From Craterostigma plantagineum (taxonomy: Eukaryota > Streptophyta > Magnoliopsida > Lamiales > Linderniaceae), in NCBI GenBank assembly GCA_027422505.1, contig JAPQWV010000002.1:25150501-25214500 (forward strand): a stretch of 64,000 bases of DNA, given 5' to 3'. The notes beneath the pieces are model-generated. The model had not been told where the DNA came from. It saw nothing but the letters and a program-made list of their open reading frames with translations, and ran no database searches. How positions within the stretch are numbered: the stretch's first letter is position 1; every line of letters starts with the position of its first letter. The position numbers were made by a program, and so were the translations under genes. Shown piece by piece: positions 36,701-48,700 of the stretch.

Positions 36701-39700
36701 TTCAAAGTCGGATTATTGCCTAATCACCGGGCTGAAGTTCGCAGCCGAGCTACCGCCGGTAAACGGCGGCTCACAATTCACCGCAAGACATTTTGGCAAC
36801 AGCTCAAAAGTCCGCATGTCGCACGTCAAGCGTGTGTTGGAGGAGTTGTCTGGCGACGAGGACGATGTCGACTTCGAGAAGCTGAAGTTGGCGGACGTGT
36901 ACTTCGCCACCGCCGTGTTGATGCCTCGACCGTCGAAGAAGGACACCATCGTCAGTACGACGGTCCTTAGTCTCGTCGAAGATCGATTTGCATTCTCTCA
37001 GTACCCTTGGGGCACCGTGGCTTTCCGTGAGGTGATACGAAGTGTTAAGGTAAATATACGGGAGAGGCCACGGGACTGGCTGATCAGTGGGTTCGTACAA
37101 CCACTTCAGGTGAATTATAACTAAGCTTCTTGCATACCATGTTTTGAGGGACGTTTGTAAGATTTTTTGCGTTATTTGTATTCAGATACTAGCATACGAG
37201 TGCATGCTGGGGGTTGCAGAGAAGTTTGCGGTTCGCAAGGAAGAAGATTTCACGCCACGCATGCTCAGGTGGGCGACGAAGAATTGGGGTCGCAAAGCAT
37301 GCCTGACTCTTAGGACGGTCGCAGATGCCGTCAATGGTGATTTTGTACGAGGGTTGTTAGTGCCGTCAGCGGAAGAGTTGGAGGCGACGTACTTTAGGGA
37401 CAGCGTTTTCGACGTTGGGGCGGCACACGACATATTCGACCGTGTGACGGGCCTACTGACGCGGGGAGTGGAGGTTAGGTGTTCCCCTGTCCACCGCGAT
37501 CGTGGCGACGACGATCATTTAGCGATCGTACCTGTTGAAGATTTTCCCACACCTGTGGAGGTGGTTGAGGCGGGAGACGTTGGTGCTTCGTCGAGTGCCC
37601 GAGGAGTTCGAAGAAGAGGCAAAGCGCCTGTAGAATTTGTTGATCTAAGTGATGAGGATTCTGGCTCAGATAGAAATGAGAAGTGGAGCAAGAAGTACCT
37701 CGGGCGAGTGGACTTCTCCGGGCGTGAGCTGATTCATGAACACGATCGCGTGCTCATTGACATGTACCTTCAAGCGGCAAGATTTAGGTAACTGTTTACT
37801 TTTGATGTCAATCTCAGTTATCGTACCTGATCACGTAATTAGTTTTCTTTTTATGCAGTGATAACGTTTGGTCGTCTGACATGTGCGACGTGGATGCCCA
37901 AGGCTTCTACATGTTGCTCTTCCATGATATGCTCAAGTCCAATTGTCTTGACGCATATCTAGATTGCTTGAGGCGAATCTATGCGGACAATGACAATTAT
38001 CCTCGCGTCTTCGTCTTTCCAAGTTACGTGCAAGACGAGCACTTTAGAAAGGCGCAGAAGTTGAATAGGAAGGCGAAAGTACGGGTGGATGATATGGAGA
38101 GCTTGGATTGTCGAGAAGCAGTCAGAGCTGGTTGGAGCGTCTCACGGAGGATGAATTGCTACGATGCAAGTACATCATCTCTCCTGTTTGCGCACGGGCC
38201 AACTGGGCAGTGCTTATTTTTGACGCGTCAACGCAAACCTTCGTCCTTCACGATTCATTGGGCGCGCATGGTGTGCAATTCGCCGGGAGAGTGTTCGTAA
38301 GTAGCTGAAATCCGTTTGTTTATCATTTTTATTTATTTAGTGACATGTTCGGTGTTTGCTATATTTTGCAGGCGGAGTTTCTTTCCGCATATTGGCGTTT
38401 CAAGTTCGACATCGTGACGAAGCCGAAGTTGAATAATAAAATGAATCGCCAGCAGAAGGCTGGCAGCTTGGATTGCGGGGTTCATGCGGCGTTGACGGTG
38501 GAGACGGTTATGGTTGACACGCCCGAGTTTGATGAATATCAACGACAGATTGATATTTCAGCGTATCGAGCCACTATGGCTGCACGGATATTGCGTGACC
38601 CGCATAGCTGTATGAATTGATTTGTTTGGCTGAGTTTGGAAGTGTTAATTGTAAGTGTCTTTGTAGGTTTAATGGACTTGGTGTAGTTTGTAGGTTTATG
38701 GAACTAAAATTTTTTGATATTATTGAATGAATTGATTCTCTGTATGAAACGAAAGTACGTGATGGGTGATTTGACTTGTTACTGAGGAAAGTATTTTGGC
38801 CAAATACTCAGCAATATGCGCGGGTCCCCTGATTTTACGTGCGGGTCCCCTAATTTTACGTGCAGGTCCCATTACTTCAAGTTATGGTCCCTTTAGCACG
38901 TATCCCACCATATGACTTGATAAAACTTTTTCCATTGTTGAATAATTGATTCTCTGTATGAAACGAAACGTGATGGGTGATTTGACTTGTTACTGAGGAA
39001 AATATTTTGACCAAATACTCAGTAATTGTTCAATTATTGGTACGACTAAAGCGAACGTGGGAAACCCTAAATTGGACAGCGACCCGTTCATATACATACC
39101 TATACGGGACACGTCCCATCAGCGCCAATGCAATAAGCACGGGTCCCCTGAGAATGTCTGGGTCCCCTGATTTTACGTGCAGGTCCCATGATTTCAAGTT
39201 ATGGTCCCTTTAGCACGTTACCCACCATATGACCTGATAAACCTTTAAAATAATGCACGACCATTTTTGGTACAGAAAGCATACATTCCACCATCGTACG
39301 ATCACTTTTGGTGATAATCATGACGATCACCAGCATTGTTTTTCAAGTCGATGGTCAGTGGGTAATTCGCGAGGACAATACGTCGAACTGGGTTCCCGAT
39401 CCAACTTGCCGTTGGCAATCAATCTTGGTCGACGAGGAGTCATGCACGTTAGTGGATCTCACTAATGAGATATTGAATGCATTATCGTTACGCAACGACA
39501 ATACCAAACTACAGATAAGCTACATGCCTTGCATAGACTACAATTATGTGCGCCCCATCTACATCGAGAACGATTACGGCGTACGTGCGTACGTTGGAGG
39601 TGGTTGCCCACGATCAAGACCACCTCTTCACGTGGAACTTGAATTATCCGTCATTGCGTCACCGCCACATCAACCTCATGATAATGATTTCTCTGGTTTC

Positions 39701-42700
39701 GACGTCGGCCTTATAGCGCATTGCGATACAAACGCCGAAATCCAACCATTTGAGGGTTTTTCCAGCACATCTTACAACCCTCCTTACCAAAGTAATGAAA
39801 GCAGTGGCTATGTAGGCGATTACTCCGGAATGTGCGGCCAAGGATATGATAATGAGAACGAGCAAGTCGGACGGGATGACGAAAATGAGAACGAGGAAGG
39901 TGCCTTAATGCATGATGATGATGATGATGAGCGTCGACGAGCGTCTTAAACGTATGGGGCATTTACGCGACTTTGCTCGCAACCGATTTGCTAAATTTCT
40001 GCATGCGTTCGATCCCAGCGAGGCATTCATCGACATGCTGCAATAAAAGCAAACCGGTTTTCAACACATTCAAGTAAGGTGACGAAAGGTATTTGGTAAA
40101 TTTATATACGTACCACATCGAGTTTAATACCCTCAGTCGCAAGGTTCAGGAGCCATCTAGGGTCGTGTTCTTTTTGGATCCCTGGGACTTTCATGCCGGT
40201 AATCTGCAAAGCCATTTTTAGCTGACTTTCGATTTTTGGCCACAAGTTATGGGCCTTGAACTGGATATGCCGCTCGAACGCCGAAAGCTTTGGAGGTTTC
40301 ACTGTATTCGTCGAGGGGAAATCGGTGAACGGCGTCGTGGTGTACCAAGATGGCTTCTTCGTCGGCTCAGGGGTCTGTTCTGTGACGACGCCTTTTCCTT
40401 TGTCGGTCGCTTGGACAGAAACCGAAGCCTCGGCGTGCGTCTCCAACTGAGGGACGCCCTGTAGCAGCTCGGCGTGGTTCTCGAACTGAGCGTGGTCCTC
40501 TGGATGCTCGTCCATGGTCTCGAACTGATCGGCGTGCGTCTCGAACTGAGCGTGGTCCTTTGGATGCTCGTCCATGGTCTCGAACTGATCAGCGTGGTCC
40601 TCTTGAGCCTCTACATCCGTCGCTGCCTCGTGAACCCCGAGACCATAAGCGCCCCTCCACGACGATGGGTCGACCACCTCTTCTCTTCTCTCTTCGTCTT
40701 CATCGGACGGATCCGGTGCGACATATCCAGCGTAACGATTTTGCGCCCATTCAGACGGACTGTGACCGTCCCATGCCTCCTGGCTCGGAATATAGCCATC
40801 CGGTCCCATGTACGATGTGTTCCTCCATCTCTCATCGTAATCTACACAAGAAATTCGAAAATAACTATAAATTATTTTTCACGTCCTTAAGTATAAAAAC
40901 TGACCAAACTCGGGCGGTGTAGCGTGCAATCCACCACCAAACTCGGGCTGTGAAGCGTGCGATCCACCAGCAAACTCGTTTGGATCGACATCTACATCGT
41001 AAATCGTAACTGTTGAGTAATCTACGCAACTAATTAAAAAAATTAAGTATAAATAAATAACTTACTATAACGAGCTTCGGTAGGCGGAGTGCGAGACCCG
41101 TGATAAAATCTGCTTGCCAAACCCTGAACCGAGTTCCCCAACTCCCTGAGGCTGTCGGCCCACGATCGCATTTCCGTCCAATGTTCCTCGTACGCATCCC
41201 ACCTTCTCTCGTTCGTCGACCACCGTCGACCCTTTTCTTCTTGAAACTGATGCAATTGTGTGCCAAGTTGGTCGAATCGCCCAAACAAGTTGGTGAAGTT
41301 TTGGTCCATACGACTTTGCCATTCATCAAAGCGTGGACCCGAGGCGAAACCCTGACCACTTGATCGTGGGGTCTCCGATGTTGCATGAAAGGCGTGCTCG
41401 TGCGGAGGTTCAGGGTTGTCGTGCGGATGTTCGGGGATTTGGCCGTGATGCAACATTATATCGGTGTCGCGTCGCTCACTGCTCTCGATCTGGGCGATGG
41501 TCTCAGGCACCAAATGCTGCCGGCTAGAACTCTCACCGCGATGGCGGTGGCCGCGGGAGCACCTAACCTCCACTCCATGCAGGAGTAGAAAGGTCACACG
41601 ATCGAATAGGTCGTGTGCCGGCCCAACGTCGAAGACGCTGTCCCTTTAGTACGCCGCCTCCAGCTCGTCCGCTGACGGCACTATTAACCCTGCTAGTACA
41701 TGGAACTTGCCAGCGGCCTCTGCGATGCTATTCAATTTCGGGCAATTCTTGCGACCCCACTCCTTCGTCCGCCACCTGCGCATGCGTGGCGTGAAATCTT
41801 CTTCTTTGCGCACCGCATAGGTGTCTCCAATGCCCGAGATGCACTCATAAGCTAGTATCTGAATACAAATAACACAATAAATATTAGCAATTACTTATAT
41901 GTAAAAACAAGGTATGCAAAGAAGCTTAATAATAAATCACCTGAAGTGGCTGAACGAACCCACTTATCAGCCACTCCCGTGGGTTCTCCCGTAGATTTTT
42001 CTTCACAGCGCGCATGACCTCCTTGAAAGCCTCGCTGCCCCAAGGATACTCTGAGAAAGCAAACCGGTCTTCAGCGAGGTGAAGGACCCAGGAACACACG
42101 ACGGTGTCCTTCTTGGACCTTCGAGGCAGCAACACCGCGGCGAAGTAGACATCCGCCAACTTGAGCTTCTCTTCGTCCACACGTTCCTCGTAGCCAGACA
42201 TCGCCTCCAATGCCTGCTTGACGTTCGACAGGCGAATTGTTGAACTAGCGCCAAAATGCCTCCTCGTGAATGCTTCGACGCGGTCCACCGCCGGTATCGC
42301 GGATGCGAACTTGAGGCCGGTGATTAGGCAATACTCCGATTTTGAAAATTGATAAACGTAATTTATTACGTTTATATTTGTTGATTTTAAGTCATTTGCG
42401 TTCATTAAGGAAGCCGTTTTGAATATCCTAGCACTTAAATGTGAGTTAATGGCAATATTAACGTTTTTATGGCAGTTTTGCGGCAGTATGGTATTTCTTG
42501 CAGATAACGGGGTAAACGATGTCCGATGGAGCTGAAAATTTAAACGATGATAGAAGACTTGTTGTTATCGATTTTGACGAAAGGAATTTCCATTCCAAGT
42601 TCCAGATCAGAAGATATAAATTTTTGAAGCCACACTACCTTGCTGCGCAAAAACAACCGTAATTGGTCCCATTACAAATCAACCCATTTTGAATCAACCC

Positions 42701-45700
42701 AAGATCTACTAGCCCAAACCCAAATATAGATACATAGTCCATACATAGGAACTCACACGCATGCTCAAGAAAAGAAGAACCACAATCAAACAAGACACGC
42801 TGGAAACACGAAAGGAAAAGAAACCAAACAAAAGCAAACATTGACCCGGGCCATCCGCGAAGATGCTTTGGAACAAGCATTCGACAAGATAAAAGAGGCA
42901 GCATTGAAAAGGAGCTCGGAGCTGAATATAAAGGGGGGCTACCATCGATCCATCTCATATCTACACCTATCTGCCATGGAAAATCGACCTCACCATCAAG
43001 CACCTCAACCACCACCCATGTCACAACGTTGAACACTGCCATCGACCCACCTCTCAAGCAAGCACCTCAAGGAAGCATCCACCTCTCCAATCAAAACGTG
43101 CACATCTCTGACATCTCAAGGAGACCATCAAGCAAGCACCTCTCACACTTCACAGCTGGAAATAAATATAGCAGGCAGCTGTCGGGGTTGAAACTACTCG
43201 CAGCTGGGAGGTTTCGAAGCAGCTACCTCTCAAGCTCGTAGCTGCGGTCGAACTCGAGCCCAAGTCCACGGCTGCCACGACGAACTCCCGCAACCCCCTC
43301 TGAGCAAACTGAAGCGTTTGCGAGCATACAAAGCTGACGAGAAACTGAGATCGCTGCCCCAGGGGGCTGCTCGCGCTGAGGGATAGCAGAAGGAGTTGAA
43401 AGGATACCTGAAACGGCAGCCAACTTCGGTCGTTCACCACCCGCTCGATAAAATCACTCAAAGACGTACGCAAGTAGGGCAGCGGGCAACTGAAGCTCAC
43501 GTAGCGCAGACACGCAGTGGAGGGCAGAGGTACGTACACGGGCTGAGAAGAGACGTGAGGGCAGATTCTATTTGCGACGGAAGGCATAGACGGAGCACGA
43601 CGTTATCAGAGCTAAATATCAGGGAAGAAATTATGGTTTCGTCTTTGATATTCTCGTCTTCTCTTGTTTCTGTCGTAAATATGAGTAGCTAATTTTCACG
43701 TGCTTGGGATGAGATGAACGCTAGGTAGAATCATTGTTGGACGTAAATTATTCGTGAACATGCTATATTTTTAGCTATTTATCGTTTATGATATCGTGTT
43801 TCAAATTAATATGTCTATGTGTTAATTTGAATATCACTTTGATATGTCTATGTATTGACGTGATTTCGTGGTAATATCGTTTAGGGCGACAGCTAGAAAA
43901 CGATTAGGCCTTTCATAAAATGATAGGAATTTGATTATAGGGCGACAGCAAATAATCGATCCTCGCTTAGGTAAATTAATATATATTCTCACAACCGTCT
44001 AGGGCGACAGCAACTTCGGACGTGAGTAGGAATTACCGCGACTTAGTCAATATATTCGTGTTAACGATAATTTACGGCCTCGTCAATGATACCTAACGGG
44101 ATTCAAAATCCCGAGCATACTTGTTTTATATAAAAGTTATTATTTTTAAATATTTAAGTTGCATTCAAGCTTTTGGTTTGTTAGAATATATTTTTATAAA
44201 TAAAATACAACTAAAACAATATTATTTAGGCTAAATATCAAATGATAGGTTATTACTAGTACTCAATTTATTCCTCGTGTTCGATACTCGGATATTCGCT
44301 ATAGCTATTCTACAAACGATAGGTACACTGCCTATCGCGCGTCGTGCTAGTTATAACATATTCGTTTTAATTATTACTTGGCGTACTTGCCCGAACCTTT
44401 ATTTAATATATTAACGTACACGCACGCGATCAAGTTTTTGGCGCCGTTGCCGGGGAATAGATTGATATTAGGAACACCCTAGTTCGGTAATTTGGCTATT
44501 TTATTTTACATTTTCTCAGTTTTTCGTTAATTGTGTTTCCTACATCATTATTAGTATCGTTACCTTTTCGACGTATTTGTCTAGTTCTTCGCTAAATTTC
44601 GTTTTCACTCATTGAAGGTACTGTTTGACAGTGGATGACCAGAAGCCACCCATCAGGCCCCATTGTTGAAGGAGATCCAGATTTCGAGCGGAAGTTACGA
44701 AGGCAGCTCAGATACAATACGGAAGGCACGGCTAGTAATTATCAGGAAGCGCTGGTTAGTTATTCAGAGGACAACTCTCAGGAGTCAGCAGACAATTCTC
44801 GAACAGAGACGTCCAAAGACAATCGAGAGATAGAAGTCGAGATGGCAGACCGAAGAGTACCAACCCACCAAGACCAAGAAGCGGAACAATCTTTACAAGA
44901 TCTACTTAAGAACGCCTCCCTCGGCGGTACAGAATTAGCAATTGTTATTCCTCCGATCGCGAACAACGATTTTGAGCTAAAGCATGCTTGGCTTCAGATG
45001 ATCTTTCAGACGGCTCAGTTTGAGGGAAATCCTGATGATGATCCGTACTCCCACTTGAAGGCATTCCTGACAGTAACAGACACCATCAAGATCAGTGGGG
45101 TTCCGAGTGACGCGATTAAGCTAATGTTGTTTCCATTTTCACTCAAGTACAGGGCGAAGGACTGGTTGGAGATGTTACCGCCCAGATCAATCACTACTTG
45201 GGAAGAACTGAGAGCCGCGTTCATCGGCCATTATTTCCCATTGTCGAAAGTGTTGCGATTGAAGACGGAAATATCCCTTTTTCACCAGAAGGACTCAGAG
45301 AATCTTTACGAGGTGTGGGAGAGGTACAAATCCCTATTGAAGAAGTGCCCACAACACGGGATGTCGAAGGCCGCTATGATCAATCGATTCCACGAGGGCC
45401 TCAATGATCAAACCGTTCATATGCTAGACGGAGCTGCGGGAGGAGGGCTCGTGAAGCTCAATGCCACAGACGCGTGGAACCTAATCGAAGACTACTCAAG
45501 GAACAGCTTCATGCGAGGCAATACGAGGATAAAGACTCCAGGAGTATTTGGGGTGAGCGAAGAGACGGCCACAAATGCCAAGTTCGAAGCGCTCCAGCAA
45601 CAGATTGCAGCAACCAACTCTCAACTTCAGACGGTGATTAGCGCACTACTGCCAAAGGCCGGGCAAGCACAACCTGTGAATGCTGTGATGACACCCACAA

Positions 45701-48700
45701 CCACCACGCCGCCTCAGCGTAAGCCATACATACCACAATGCGGGATTTGTGGCTCAGCCCATGAGACCTCAGATTGCCAACTCGGACAGCCACTGGAGCA
45801 CGTGAATTATACGGGAAACTACCAAGGGCAGCGAGGTTTCCAACCTCGAGCGCATCCCAATTTGGCGTATGGAAATCAGAACCACCACGGGCAAGGGCCG
45901 CCGGGATTTCAGCCCAAACCGTCTAGTTTCCAGGGCGAACCACCACGGCAGTATCAGAATGCATCCGAGGGGTCGGGGAGCGACGATATGAGGGAGATGA
46001 AGGATATGATGAAGACCCTCCTCACGAATTTCAGCAACATCACCGCGGCTCACGAGAATCGAATGACGAAGATGGAGGAGTATATGGAAGCGAACGACAT
46101 ACGTGCTCAGAACACAGATGCTTCGATCAAAAAGTTGGAGCAGCAAGTGGGTCAGCTAGCGAAGCAACTTGCGGGGCGAAATCAAGGATCACTCCCGAGC
46201 TACACCGAACCAAACCCTAAAGAGTATTGCAACGCAGTAACCCTGAGAAGCGGAAGAGAATTGCAAGAAGTACCCGCCAAGCAAAATTCAAAGGAGAAAG
46301 TTGATTTCAAGGGTCATGACGAGCCAGAAGTGGAGGAAAGCAAAGGCAACGATATCGAGAAGGTTGACAAAGTAAAGGTGCGACCATTCGTGAAGCCGTA
46401 CCAGCCGAAGATTCCGTACCCAGCTCGGTTGAGGGAGGCCGAACCTGAAAAGAGAGAGACCGAACCTGAAAAGAAGAAGATCGAACCCGAAAAGGAGGAG
46501 GCCGAGCCTGAAAAAGAAAAGGCGGTAGAGAATGCGCGACCACTAGTGAAGCTGTACCAGCCGAAAGTCCCCTACCCAGCTCGGTTGAAGAAAGACAAGG
46601 ACGAGGCGCTATTTGGCAGATTTTTGGGTATGTGCAAAGATTTACATATTAACTTACCGTTTGTTGAAGTTATTACGCAGATGCCTAGTTTCGCTAAGTT
46701 CCTGAAAGACTTGCTGACGAATCGACGGAAGCTTGAACATGTCTCCACAGTATGCCTACGAGGAGAGTGCTCGGCAATACTCCAGAACAAGATGCCGGAG
46801 AAGCTCAAAGACCCAGGGAGTTTTACTATTCCCTGTTTTATAGGCGATCTAGTAATTGAGCATGCTCTAGCTGATCTAGGCGCTAGTATTAATTTGATGC
46901 CGTATTCCATGTTTAAGCGCTTAGGATTCGGTGAACCACGACCCACTAGTATGAGTATTCAATTGGCCAACAGATCGGTAAAATACCCTCGAGGTATTAT
47001 CGAGGATGTTCTAGTTAAGGTCGATAAGTTCGTTATCCCTGCTGATTTTGTTATTCTAGATATGGACGAAGATGAAAATGTTCCATTAATTCTAGGTAGA
47101 CCATTCTTAGCTACATGTGAGACTATGGTAGATGTTAGGAATGGAACATTGACTTTGGCTGTAGACGGCGAGAAAGTTACGTTTAATATGTCTGATTCGA
47201 TGAAAACGAGTAACGAGCATGATAATAAGTGCTATTACATGGATGAGCACGATTTCTCGTATCCGGTGCAAGGTCTATCGCAGGTTAACAAGAAGAAAGA
47301 CACGGGAATAATCGAGGGAAGCAAGGAGGAGAACAAGGAAATACGTTGGATCGACGGGCCACCGCTTTTAGAGCTTGAGCGGCAGCCCAACCGTTCCGGT
47401 TGTGTTTTTCCTGAGGGCGGTCCAAAACCACTGATGACAGTACCTTCTAACCATTTTTTCAAACCACCTTGAAGACTCACTCGACTATGTCTAGCTAAAA
47501 GACTTTAAAGAAAGCGCTTCTTGGGAGGCAACCCAGGTTTCTGCATTCACGTCTATTTTTTTCCTTAGGTTTGTTTGCATTCACGTTTATCATCATAAAA
47601 AAAAAAAACAAAAAAAAAAGAGAGAGATGTAGGACGACACACCTTTGGGCACTAAATTTTATTCTATTCATGGAGGTTATGTTCCGTCATCTCGATAAAA
47701 TATTTATGCATCCACGTTTATGTTCTTGCAATTATTAAAAAAAAAAAAACTTAGGGATTGGTGACGTTTTTCGCAATGAGTATCAGTATTGTCCCATTTT
47801 CCTTTAAGATGCTTATTACTATTTTCTATGAATTGGTTTACGCCCTATTTTCTTTAAGTCTATTTTGTCAGTCAAATGTCACGAGGAACGCCATCTACGA
47901 ATAATGCAATGCGTAGTCTCATCCAAGCCAGCCAGAATCATGCCAAACGCTTCTGCAACTAAGGGAATTCAAAACCTCAAGTGTGGGGAGGGCCGTTTGC
48001 AAAGCAGGCACATCGAACTATTCAGGGAAGTTCGTCTATTTATTTATTTTCCTCTTCCTTGTGTTCCAATGCTTGTTACGTTGAGGGCAACGTAAATCTT
48101 AAGTGTGGGGAGGGAAATTTCTGCGAAATTGATGATATGAACATATTTATATGTGCATGGTGTGATTTAAAAAAAATATGGCATAATTTTTTTCGAAAAT
48201 CATGGTTCTTGTCTATTAAAGGATGATTTCTTGTAGAAATTTTGTGAGTAATTAGGATCACATGCGTAGTCGATTTCTTTCTTGCATGATGAACTTAGCG
48301 GTACTTGAAGGATTCGTACACATAACCTTATTTTTGTGAGAGTTTGAGCCTACGAGCTTTTTGCTCATTTCTTTGGTTGTGTGAAACGTGCTTAATTTAC
48401 GTCTCTCTAGAACTTGCTCGTGTATTACGTGCTGAAACTGCTTAAGGTGACAATGTGTGAAAATGAGGAATGCATTAGGAATTTAGTCCATAGCCAAAGT
48501 TTCTGACCACGCCTGATCATCGTAGTTAGCCACTTTGAGCCTGTGCCTTTTATTGTCGAAATCCGATATTCATAGCTACCGACCTAAATAAGCCTTCAGA
48601 ATTTAACCCCATCGGAGCGATAGTGTAAGTGAAGGATGAATGACGGAGTCACAGTGCCCAATTTAGTCAAATGTCTGACAAACACCAAAGTTGAAAAAAA

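Noticed and set aside
43150..43587. 145-codon ORF in both LTRs (also 50207-50644)
   Set aside because: Lies within the LTR of the non-autonomous element with no family resemblance; a chance frame copied with the LTR.
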